A DNA stretch of 64,000 nt from Varanus komodoensis. Taxonomy: Eukaryota; Chordata; Lepidosauria; Squamata; Varanidae. Shown here in pieces: positions 1-12,000 of the stretch (within the stretch, counting starts at the first letter, position 1; each line of letters starts with the position of its first letter). The notes under the pieces are model-generated. The model did no database searches, had not been told where the DNA came from, and saw only the letters and a list, made by a program, of their open reading frames with translations. The stretch lies in contig NW_025335268.1 of the NCBI RefSeq assembly GCF_004798865.1, forward strand, positions 91,044,818 through 91,108,817. The letters are read 5' to 3'. Made by a program: the position numbers and the translations under genes.

Positions 1-615
1 TTTCTTCTATTTCTTTGCACTGTTCATTTAAGAAGGCATTCTTATCTCTTCTAGCTATTCTTTGGAATTCTGCATTCAATTGGGTGTATCTTTCTCTTTC
101 TCCCTTGCCTTTTGCTTCCCTTCTTTCCTCAGCTATTTGTAAAGCTTCCTCAGTCAGCCATTTTGCTTTCTTGCATTTCTTTTTCTTAGGGATGGTTTTA
201 GTTGCTACCTCTTGTACAATCTTGCGAACCTCCGCCCATAGTTCTTCAGGCACTCTGTCTATCAGATCTAATTCCTTAAATCTATTTGTCACCTCTACTG
301 TATATTCATCAGGGATGTGATTTAGGTCATACCTGAGTGGCCTAGTGCTTTTCCCTACTTTCTTCAATTTAAGCCTAAATTTTATTCATTCATTTATTTA
401 TTTATTTTAAAATTTCTATGGCGCCCCATTCGCCAAAGCCTCGGGGCGGCTTACAAAACAAGAAGCTCATGATCTGAGTCACAGTCAGCTCCTGGTCTAG
501 TTTTTATTGACTGTATACAGCTTCTGCATCTTTGGCTGCAGAGCACATAGTCAATTTGATTTCTGTGTTAACCGTCTGGTGATGTCCATGTGTAGGATAC
601 TGACTAGCGTATTTG
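1..615 (-). repeat. BovB (RTE) LINE fragment, antisense
   Basis: Positions 190-370 and 459-600 read as the complement of the BovB LINE. Recognisable words are CACTCTGTCTATCAGATCTA, TTTAGGTCATACCTGA, TTCTTCAATTTAAG, CTCATGATCTGAG and CATCTTTGGCTGCA. The fragment runs off the left edge. It is interrupted at 381-458 by an unrelated LINE/SINE tail. BovB is abundant in squamates and is the partner LINE of Sauria SINEs. Confidence 0.85.
381..458 (-). repeat. Tail-only L2/CR1-like insertion inside BovB
   Basis: About 78 bases with an ATTT-rich run and GGGGCGGCTTACAA, the complement of the tail seen complete at 4010-4078. It sits between adjacent BovB segments, so it is younger than the BovB copy. 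Confidence 0.75.
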
Positions 616-2992
616 AAAACAAAGGTAAGAAATCATTTCATGAACAGGGATATGATCTGTATTACTTAAGTGTCCTTGAACTCCCCAGTTACTTTTAGGT
701 GAGGCCTGCAAATAGGTGCAGAAATATGAATGTGTAAGTCCTCCTTCCAAACTGTAACAGAGTTTGAGCACATGCAACTGCATCTTCACAAATGTATCCC
801 CTTACCCTTGTTTCATCTTCCTCACCCTTTGTCACATTCTACACATCTATCTTGTATCTAAATCCAAAATCAGGTTTTGTAGAGACCTCCATTTGCTTAT
901 ATTACTTTGTAAAGCGTTGCATTACTTGTTAGGCATATAATTTAGCATAAATCCTTGGTGGACATACCAAATAAATTCACCTCTAGGTTCTAATGTTACC
1001 CATAATGAACAAAAAGAGAACAAAGACACAGCAAAGCATCCAGCCAACTCTCAACAGATAGGCAGTGGGGGCAGGGGTGGAAGGGGGAGAGCCTATATAT
1101 GAATTCTGTATTGCTCTGGGGCAATCACAAAAGCAGACAATCAAAAAGCTACTGTTAGCCAGAGATAGCAACTTCTTATCAGATATCTGCAAAGTAACTG
1201 CTAACTGCAAGAGACTCATCATTCCTATCACACTGTTATATTCTTTAGAGAAATCAGTATCCATGATGGGGTCATGTGTCAGCATTAATAGATGTAAGGT
1301 CTACGCACCATCTCTGAGAAAGAATAAGACACAAATAGGATGCAAGGAGGTGAAATTACGCCCCCTCCCTGCACTGCCCATTTTGCTGTTGTTCATGCTC
1401 TTTGCTTTCTGAAGCATTGCGTTTTGAGTCACACTTGTGTCGTATTGTTTTCTATATGGCAAGACTCTGAAATATGGATCAGTAGTCCTTGATGCCGAGA
1501 TCAGAAAACCTTGGAATATTGCTGTGGCAACCATGGCTAGAGTGGGTGGTTACTATACAAGTGAAGGAGCAAAGAGAGATCCACAGAAAATTATGGCTTT
1601 CAGAAAATATGCTTATTTTTCACACTTTAGAAGCACACTTCTAAAAATGAAAAAATTCCAGATGAATTTTGCAGCATATTTTTAGACCCACCTGGTTTTT
1701 TACCAAGGGTACCAGATCTTCAGGGATATTGCCCAGTGGATAAGCTCGACCTGCCAAACAGCAACTGCAAAGACAAAAAAAGAAACACATCACAACATCC
1801 AACCTGGTTCACATGCAGCAACTAACTATGGCTTCAGCAACCCACAGTTAGTCAGGGCTGCACAGAAGCAACTGAGCACCTCACCCCACCAAATCATAGC
1901 ATTGGTTAAACAGCATGCATTGACACTACATGCGAATAAAGACAGTGCTACAAAGAACAACCCATGCACTATACAAGCCGAAGCATACTTGGAAAGGGTT
2001 CCTTCTTTGCCTAGGCACCTACTCCATAAAAGGGGAACTCTATTCTACTGTAGAACAGAATATTCCATTGTACTGTATCCCCCAACAGTAATTCAGCATT
2101 CTATGCTTACCAAGTACACTCAGGGCAGTTTCCAATGTGACATGCGTTCTAATATAGATGGCTACCACTTGCCTTCTCAGAAACCTGACAGAAATGTTTT
2201 CTCAGGACTCTGCTCACAAACAGCCACAAGGATGGCACTTGGCTTGTTCAACTGATTATCAGAACCTTTGCAAGCTACCTGATGGACAATTTTCCTGTGG
2301 TTAGTGTACGTGAGCAGTGTTGCCATAATGACTATGTGACTTCTTAGTTTTTACAGTGCTGTTTTTTCTACTGATAGGACCCCAACCAAATTATGCTTAA
2401 TGTTATATAATCACAAGCTTCTAGGGATATTGACAGGGCCAGTGGATTTCTTTGCTCACATTTACCAGGCTGCTGGATTATATTGCTACAGAAAGTGCAA
2501 CACAATTAACTATATCAAATTCTGGAAGCATCATACCTTATATAGACAAGAAGTTTGTTGCCCATAATGACTTGCTCATCTAAGAAAATTAAAAAAGAGG
2601 CTTTGTATTATCTTTGATGTACTGAGAGTCTTAAATTGGGGAGGACAACCTATCAAATACTACACATCAAGTAACCATCCAAAAATGGATTGAAAGGTTT
2701 CAAAATGTCACTGCAGCAGAAAAAAACAATAAAAGTACTTATCAAACATTGTATACCTGAGAGAGACTTTCCAGCACTGAGTGGATGAGCAATGACCTTG
2801 AACAATTTCTGAAATAAAGTTGAACGGAGAGGGAGAAATGCAAAAAGTTAAGATAGAAGTTGCCATTTTTATGGGTTTTAATTCTTGACAGTGCGGACTA
2901 TAAAATATGTATACCAATGGGTTTGGCAATAATATAGAAAGCCTTCAAAAAGACAGACAGACCTCCAAAAGAGCACATTTAGCCAACACAGA

Positions 2993-3107
2993 GCAGCCTT
3001 CTCCAACCTGGTGGCCCCCAGTTATGTTGAACCAAAGGTCTTGCTAGTTGGGGATTATGGTAATTGTGGACCAATATTTTGGAGGGCTGCAGGTTGGAGA
3101 AGGCTGG
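2993..3107. mobile_element. Short inverted-repeat element (MITE-like), copy 1
   Basis: The ends are inverted repeats: GCAGCCTTCTCCAACCTG on the left and GGTTGGAGAAGGCTGG on the right. The middle resembles the CTACAACTCCCATCATCC-type interspersed repeat common in reptile genomes. A related copy lies at 33031-33143. Confidence 0.55.
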
Positions 3108-3845
3108 TATAGAGAGTGCAGCTACGGTGTAAAGAGGTGCTTCTACTTTGGATATTTTTATTTGAAATGTTGCAAATAACATTAGCACTGAAGAATCACA
3201 TTGAAGGAACCATTTCACATAAGAGGTATCTCCATACAAGGGAGAGTCTCCTCCATGCGGAAAACATTCAGAATCTTACAAGCAGGCCATTATATAGGAG
3301 GAATCACAGTTTGTATCTGAGGATTGCAGCTTAGCCTACGAAGATTGCTACATGCTGCTTGTCAGCCTCTTTCTTTTACGGGAAAGGCAACACCCTATTT
3401 GTCTTCCAGCTAGATGCAAGAGCAGCATGTGGCAACACTAAATAAGCTGCACTGAAATCCTCAAGGGGGACCAGTAAGAAATTAGTTGGTTTCAAGCTGA
3501 AAGGCTAACTCTTCCCTACCCAATTCTGGCCATGGGGAAGGAAGCTCTCCTCCCCTGTTCCATGCTGTTGCCTATGCAGAGTCATATCTGACAGAGCAAG
3601 ATATTCCAATTAAATGCAAGGACTGGTGTGGGAGCTGTTTCCAATATACGAAAGGTAAAAACCAGGAAAGCTATCATCTAGCCTGCAGCAGGGCATGTAG
3701 ATCTAACACACTCTCCAACTGAAAATCAATTCCAACAGGTGCACACCCCATGTTCACAAGCACAGTATCTTATGGAATGAGGTGGGTTTCATGCAATTTT
3801 TAGCACAGAAATTACTTTGTAAAGGAAAAGTGCATTATATTATTT

Positions 3846-4078
3846 GTTTTTCGGCGCCAGGCGAAGACCTTTTTATTTAAGCAGCATTTTAAATGTTAAT
3901 ATTATTGAATTTTATCTGGCCAGGGTGGCTTATTTTATATTGTATGTTTGTATTTTATTCTAATGTTTACATTTTTAATTTATGATTATAATTATTTAAT
4001 TTATTGTTGTAAGCCGCCCCGAGGCTTCGGCGAATGGGGCGGCATAAAAATGTTTTAATAAAATAAATAAAATAAAAA
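3846..4078 (+). repeat. L2-like LINE 3' tail, sense
   Basis: Starts GGCGCCAGGCGAAGACCT, runs through a T-rich stretch and ends TGTAAGCCGCCCCGAGGC, then an ATAAAATAAA tail. The same block is found antisense in the long LINE at 54041-55647, which identifies the family. Confidence 0.8.
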
Positions 4079-5914
4079 TATATGAAGTGGCCCTTTGTTG
4101 CCAGCCATACGTCTAGGGCTTATCGGAAAATCGGCTCATAGAGACTCTCCCATGCTGTAGTAGTTGCTGCTGTAATTTAGGACAGTTTAAGTATTAATTT
4201 ACAGGCAGGAAAGTGTTGATTAAACTATCAGTTCACACACACAGGTAGCTTACCATCACTGAAATAACATACTTATGTGAAGAGTGATTTGGTACCAGGA
4301 ACATTCATCTAAATTAGATGCAGTCCAGTGAAATTCCCATTGTCCTGATACCCCAAATGCCAGATTCTTTTTTTTTTAAATTGTCATTGAAATTTGTCAG
4401 CACACCAGTGCAGAAACTAACTGAAGACAAACTTATCTTGAACACAGTAAACTGCATAACCTGTTGATTCCTGACACCCTGCTCTGAGGGTCTCAGGGGG
4501 AAACCAACTCCAAGACTGCCCAAAGTTGCCTAGCCCCAATCTATATGAAATTCAATTGGTGAATAAGTATAATTAACACTATATAAACTTTCATGCCACT
4601 TATTTTCTACCCAGAGAGGAAATAATGAACTTAGCAATGGTGTTATTGTATTTTTGGGTTACATTTTGCCTGTAACAAAATGTCAATGCACTTACGTATC
4701 AGTAGCTGGCATTATTGACATGTCTCTACTTTTACCTGGATTTTCTCTCAAAACTCTTCTGCAGGCTATAGTTTAATACTGAACTCTCTGCCCTGCTGCC
4801 AAGAGTGGTAGAATTTAGTTGAGTCATACCACATTATCAGCATTCTATTAGTCCTATAATCTGCCCGAACAATGAAAGTAAAATCTGCAATGGTATCATC
4901 TGTGCTCACATAGTTTCAAACAATTCATCAGACAAGAACCACAACAAACAAAGAAGAATAAAAGGAAGCAATCTTAATTATAGGTTCTCTGTACACGCTG
5001 TTTACTTGCTACTTTCTAGGCAGAAATCTCAATAGGCTGCTTTTGTTTTGAATGCATACGGGATCACCCCATCCACTGACAAACTGATAAGCAAACAAAT
5101 GTTCTGTCTGCTTGAACACAGAATCTATTCCTGAAAGTGAGTGGGGAAAGTTTTGAGTAAGTAGTTCAAAATAAACATAGTACAACCCAGCCACCTCATT
5201 CCATTTTCCCTGGCTGATGAAATTCAGCAAGGAGAAAGGGTGTGTGTGAACCTGAGACTCTTACTAGACTGAAACAGTTCCTCAAAAAGTAACAAGAGAC
5301 AAGAAAAGGAAGATTTAATATGTTATGCTGTTGGGAAGTGACATCAGAAAACCTCATGTCCTTGAGTCCTTTTTAGAAGGCTATTCTATAACATCTGTTT
5401 ATTGCACTATGCTGGTAGCTTCAGCAGCAATTAAGACATTATACAGCAGTTTGCATTCTAGCATCTAATTCAATACTTGCATTTGCAAATGTTTCAGTTG
5501 TTACAAAAAATGACTGCTTGTTCTTCATTTGAACAAAATGTTGATTATTGTCATGTATCTTATGAGCAGCTACCTCCTTATTAAATAGGTTGTTCTGGGT
5601 TATAAAACTCTGTTCATTGTCATTGTCAAATGCAGAATAGTTATTTAATTGGTCTGAAACAAGGACTGCTCCATCTTTGTCAAAGGACAAATGCTTGAAA
5701 ATTATTCATGAGCTCAGAACAGCTCTGCATTTAGAGAACGAATAGCTCATGGTTGTGGTATTAGGTAACAGCTACTTGTTCAGAACAAATAGGATTTGCC
5801 ATTAAAATGTGGAATTTAACAACTTGAGAAATATTCAGGCTTTATAATGTGTCATCTAACAAATGAGATTTATTTGCTGATGAGCATACTCAGTATATGG
5901 TTCAATCTTCCTAC

Positions 5915-6004
5915 CTCCATTGGAGTAATAAAGTCATTCATTCCACTATTATAGACATAGATCATTGCATCATATAGACGGTTTTCCCAACACATGAGGA
6001 CAAC
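5915..6004 (-). CDS. VPS8: VPS8 coding exon 22 (last in window)
   Basis: Residues 670-699, VVLMCWENRLYDAMIYVYNS then GMNDFITPME. Acceptor ATTCTTAG, donor GAG|GTAGGA. The next human segment (KLFRVIAPPL...) was looked for in 1-5914 and not found, so the following intron exceeds 5.9 kb. Confidence 0.95.
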
Positions 6005-9000
6005 CTAAGAATAAAAGATTTGAGACATTCAGATGTGCTAAACAGTATGAGCAGGTAGCTTCCAAGTGCACATTCTATCTGCAAATATGAACTCATTCAT
6101 CAATATTCAATTATACACAGAATTGAAATTGCTTTTCTTATTCCAGGGACAGTTAATGGTTAGTTATTTTGTTTAAACATGTATTTATAGGCACCCATAA
6201 CTGCCGAGGCCTTCCTAGGCGGCTATTTTAGCAAAGGTAAGACAGAAATCTGGTGAGAATGTTCTAGCTTTCATGCCCTGAGCAGGGGGCTGGACAAGAT
6301 CGTCTCCAAGGCCTCTAACCCTATTTAAAACTTTCATCTTCTTTGCAACAACATTTCCATCATAATTGGTTAAAGCCTATACATATTGTAACAAATCCTG
6401 AGGCCCCGTTCTTCATAAGACACTAATCATTTGATTATGACCGCAAATCAGCCTAAACTACCAATTGAGATTAATCTGGGTAAAGGAGTGGATCAAGGTA
6501 GAAGACCTAAGATGACTTGTTTAAGAAAATGCTTCCAAATACAGGGGTACAGAGTTGAGTCTATTCAGCACAATGCAACATATAAACTTTAAAGATGTCA
6601 TGTTAGCCATTAAGTAAAGACCATAAATACAAGCAATAGAATGAGATGTTCACAAAAAATTAAAAAAAATGCAGGATACAAATGATCACCTGTTGGATGT
6701 CTAGGCTGGTGATATCCATATGCACAATACAAGCCTCCATGTTTGCCATTAAATTCTTATCTTGAAAGTGCAGCAGCAAATCTTTCATAATTTGAGCCGT
6801 GATTCCCACCAATTTATCACTTAAAATGTATGGTTCAAGACACTCCAGAAAGACACCCTTTGCCACAGAATTTTCACTCATCTTGTCATACATCTGGCTA
6901 AACAACAGATCCCTGGAAGAAAAAAGACAAGGGATTACAAGATTTATTACTGCAAATGCCTGTTTGGAGATAGTTATAGTGAATTTTTAAACATACCCAA
7001 AAAAAGAAAATACTCCTCAAGAACATCCATTCAGTCACTTGTGATTGCACATATAAGCCATTTGCTCATACTCAGACAGGAAATACAGAGATGCTTCCCC
7101 TAAAGCCAGTAGGTTATATGATCTCACTTTTCTTCTGAGACACTACTGTGCCCAGTTAAGGCAGCCTGCAGGATTAGCATAAATTGTAGTCCTGAGGCAC
7201 TAGGTATGGCAAACCTCTTGAATTCATTTGGTAGACTGTCACATTCTCACTTACATCCGCAGAAGCAGAAGACAGTAATCAACAATAACAGGGACCATAT
7301 CCTGTGGAAAGATGACACAGAAAATGTTGCTAATAATTCACAAGTTCTGCTAGATACCATATTATCACTATGGCCTGTATCCCAAAATGAAGGATGAGCT
7401 TTATGTTGTAACATACAGCTCAAAGATTGGGAAACTGCTATTTCTTGCATGTTATCCCAAGATAGACAGACTGTTGGGGCTCTCTCCTGAATTTTTATAG
7501 GCCAGAGAGGTTTAACTCTTGTATTTCCCCCAGCAAAATCATGTGATGCCTAAGAAAAGCATAACAGTACCCTAGGTAGGGGGGAAAAAAGATTCAGAGG
7601 CTTGATTTTTCTTTTGAAATAATTCTTAAAGTTCAGAAATAACAGCAAGAAATTAAGTAGCAACAGCTGTTTTGAAAAGATAAAAGAAACCACTCTGAAA
7701 TATTGTACCTGAAAATGCTGCTCCATAATTTGGATTTTACCATGTTCAGGACATTTCTTCATAGTTCGATCAGCATAATGGATAAGGATTTCAACCATCT
7801 GCAAGGAAGAAAAGTTAGCAGGGCTAGGAAATGTCTGTAATGTACAGGGAAGAGCCTTATGATCATGAAACTAGATGAAATAGACTCATAAGTTCTCATG
7901 GGGGACCCTTGCTCCATCCCCCAGATTTGCCCAATCCCTTCTTATCTAACTCCCACTCCTCCCCAGGACCTAAACGATATAATGCAACTCCATTAGGTTC
8001 TATGCAAAAGATTAGAAAAGGGCTATACAGGCAAATTTGAGAGATGGGGAATGCAGCCTCCTAAAAATCCCCCGCTTGGAGATTTGGTTCTCATTTCACT
8101 TGGCAATATGCCCCTACTGCCTCTTTCTACCTCTGCAGGCATGTAGGATGGCTGCATGTGATGGCAGTTCAGTGCTCTGAAGGATCTTCTTACAAAGGCA
8201 AATGCAGTCAGTCTCTGAAACTTTTGTACAGGACCTCCAGTGCGCACAGCCCACTGTGTCTGCTAGAGGGGTCTAACAAGAATGAGAGAAGGAGTTTGTT
8301 TTCAGAACCCTCAGATTAGCTTGGAAAATGGAGGGTTCTTCTGGTATTGGAGAAAAAGCCCCAGACACTGTCAGAATCACACCAAGGTGCCCAAATTGAC
8401 TTTGCTGCCCTTCCCACACAGTTTGCTTGCAGAGTGTGTGCACAGTTCTACCACAAAAAAATACTGGTAACAACACTGTAATATTTTGCAAACACCCCTA
8501 GAGCAACTATAATGACTTTATTTTTAAGAGTTGTAGCACTGCTGGAGTTTTAAGTTTTGAAATAGGAATCCAATGCTACTACATATCCAATTTTTAAATA
8601 GACCTAGAGAGTTTCCAAATATAACACTATGTTTTTATAGCAATTGTAGGGGGGTGGAGATGAAACAGAAGTCATCACAAAGCACTGTCATTCTCCCTAC
8701 CTGCCAAAAGCTGTTCTGATCTTTATAAGTGAAGGATATTCTACTTTCTCACATTAGGAATAGTTTGGCATGATTACTGGGTAATTTAGAGCTTCATTTG
8801 TATCATTTATAAAGTTGTAGCCATATGGATAATGGTTAATTGTTAAGGCTATGTCTGCATGGATGGCAAATTTGGCTTTTAATCTTTTGACTTTACATTT
8901 TCAGTCCCACATATATACATATCTGTGTCAATTTGAATAAAGACAACATTTTGTTCATGCTTCCCATAAAAAAATGCAATTCAACATCTGATAAGATAAA

Positions 9001-12000
9001 CTCACTCTGTCTGCAACAACAGCCTTCCGTTTGCATTCATCCCCAGACAATCCTGTTAAAAGGGATACAAACAGAATATTTATTATTACATTTCTAAACC
9101 ACCCATTAATGGATGTTCTTTAGGCAAATGAAACTTTTTTCAAGATTAGAGCATAATCTTTTTCTCACTTCTGATAATCTAAAACAAAATTTTATTGTCT
9201 GTTCTACCTACAAAAACTCCAATCTGAAAATAAAACTAAAAGACAGTGTGAAAAGCATAACTACCCCATATATGAAAGAATTCAATATAGGCATTGAATA
9301 TTAATAAGCATTAATATCAATATTACTATTTTAAAGTATTAAGCATAATATTACTCAAGCAAATCTAAAATAAGAATTTGCCACTTCTAACCTGATTGAG
9401 ATAGGTGTTTTTTACTCATAAAATGCATCTTTTAAAGCTACCACACAAACTCAGTGAATGCATTGCATGCTAGCCCACTGTCAGCAAAGCTGGAGTGAGT
9501 TAGTTGAACAACCCACGGTGTACCAAAGAAATGATTTGACTCACCATGGGCGGTTTGTCTCCTTCCCCCACAATCGTCTCACACGTAACCCAGTGGTTCC
9601 CTGCAACAGGACTAACTTGTCTCTCCTTCTCTGCAACAATTATGTGCTGTATTTAGCTTGCTGCAGCTTTTGTCTAATTATCCTTCTTTTTCCCAAAGAT
9701 TATCAAGACACTTGGCTTCTGTAATACCCGTTTGGCAGCTACTGATAGCCCAACAAAAAGCACTTGTGATAATGGCAGTAAAGGCAGCAAAGCAGTGCCG
9801 ACTCTCTCCAGTACGGCTTAGGGATGTGTGGGGTGGCTAGCACTGCAGGGTACCCACAGCAAGACAGGCAAGAGCTAACCGGAAACTTTGCTGCTCTGGC
9901 CCAGCTGCTCATTATGGGATTAGTTGGCTGGATTCAGATGACTCGACATCTCATCATGGGAACCATAACGTCTCCAACAATCCATAGGCTGTCAAAGTGG
10001 TTTGTCTGCAAACAAACAAGCCACCCTGTGGGAATTAGCCTGGGTTCACATGACACAAAAACACATTGTGCAGAACACCAAGGCTTCTTATACACCAGTG
10101 CTGAAGAACACACCAGCTTGGCACAGTTAACCATTGTCAGCATGATAAGCCACTGCTTTGATGATCTGCTGGCTATTGCTTATTAGATTACTTATCTTGT
10201 GCACTTTAATGATAAATTACTTTGAACTGTGAACCATTCATTTATCACTTGCACCTACAAAATGCATTCTAAAAGAACCTTCCAGCGATTTCCAAACACA
10301 GTAACAAGTACATCTGTTGAGTAACAGGCCCAAGGGTCTTTCTAAAATTTTATATCACATCTTAATTGGCTTTAAAGTGGAATGTCATACAATTTTCACT
10401 TCAGATTTAAAGTTCAGATAGCAGATAAATATGTTCACAGTGATTCTTCTACATTACTTATTATCTGTTTCCACAGGTATGACATTATCTGTCATTTTTG
10501 TTTAGGCACTGTCTTTTATGTTCCTTTTTGTGCTATGATGTCTTTTGAGAACAAAGGTGGTATTGCACGGTTTTTCCAAGATCTGACTTACAGAATGCTA
10601 AAGTGGAATTAGATGAGTGTATGGAGGATAGAGTTATTGGTGGCTACAAGCCATGATGGCAAACTGGAATCTCCATGCTGAGAAGGAATATGCCTCTAAA
10701 GGCTAGTTGACAGGAGGAAAACAGTGGGGAAAGGAGGCTTCTGCTCTCACCCGCTGCTTGTAGGCTACCCAAAAGCATGTGGCTGGCCCCTTCCTGCAGG
10801 GAACAGCATGCTAAGAATACTTGGGCTAGTCGGAACCAGCAAGACAGTTACTATGAGACTCATGAGGAAACCTTGCAGGCAAAAAGCTACTGCTATGTCT
10901 ATTTGTCTTACAATCCTTTTTGTTCTTACTTTAAATTTGTGTTATTGTGTATTTTGACAAGAGGCCAAACTTGGATTGGACTTTGGTACAGCCCTGGGTG
11001 CCCAAATCAAGGCTGGCAGGTGGTGGGGGCTCTGGAAAACAGGTCACTCTCCACACCTGGGCCAGCACCGGGGCTTTTGCTACTCAGTGCAGCATCCTCT
11101 ATTTCTTCTAATTTTAACATCATCTTACAGCCAAGGAGCAGCGAACTAGGCATGCTCAAAATTACAAATGCTAATTTTATTATTTTGCTCTTCTGTGTGT
11201 GTTAGCATCAGGGCAGCAAGACAGCTTACTCCATTTTATTCCTGTTGTCACAATGGTGCTACGGTTTGTGTGAGCTCAAGTATGTGCAGTTTCACATTAT
11301 AGAACACTACTGTTTTTAATTAGGGCTGGCCAACACTATAAGGATGCAGAATTAATATTAAAGCATGAAATGGTAGTTGGGGGAGAAGAGAAATGTTATT
11401 TGTGTGCTTCTGAACTCACAGTCATCTAAAGGCAAAGGGAGTATAAAACTATTAAGTTCAGGGTCTAAAATCATCAGGCTTCATTGCTGATTTTGACCCC
11501 AGTGTAAGCGGTTAAAACACAACACAACCAGTTTGAACAGTGTTTGTTTTTTAGCTGGTTACATGCTGATTTGTTTAGATACAATATTTAAACACACTTG
11601 CCTACAACAGCCTTGGCTTTCCCTTCATGAAAAGACCAAGCAAGAGCCAGTGCTTCATTAAGGCAATCTTGTTTCAGAAGGTGATCTATTCTCTAAAGTC
11701 AGAAGCACAAGGGGAACAATAGTTACAGATTATACTAGACATGCAGATAAATGCAATTCAAGTCACACCAATAATCTACAGTTAAGGATTAAACATAGAA
11801 TAGAAATGATTGTGGCTTACACGGATTTTTTTTAAATAAATTTTATTTATTTAGAAAATTTGTAGGCCATCCATCACTGTCATTTCTGGATGGCTTACAA
11901 CATTATTTCAAATCCTCAATAAAATAAATTAACTATTCCACAACAGAGCATAAAACTAACCTATTTAAAATAAATTAAATACAATTAAAATTACTTTATG

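Larger units (their letters stand above)
1..5914. other. VPS8 intron (left part of window)
   Basis: No exon found on either strand. It holds a BovB fragment with a nested LINE tail (1-615), an inverted-repeat element (2993-3107) and an L2-like tail (3846-4078). The 88-codon open frame at 5439-5705 (minus) has no recognisable similarity that I could confirm. The rest looks like unique intron. Confidence 0.6.

Noticed and set aside
15-320. 101-codon plus-strand frame at the left edge
   Set aside because: It is the antisense of the BovB LINE.
5439-5705. 88-codon open frame (minus) in the VPS8 intron near exon 22
   Set aside because: Part of it (DKDGAVLVSDQLNNY) faintly resembles a LINE segment before the RT domain, but nothing else supports it, there is no splice context, and VPS8 has no such exon.
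9824-11205. Two plus-strand frames of 120 and 142 codons in VPS8 intron 17
   Set aside because: No homology recognised, stop-bounded by chance in low-stop sequence, no splice or promoter context.
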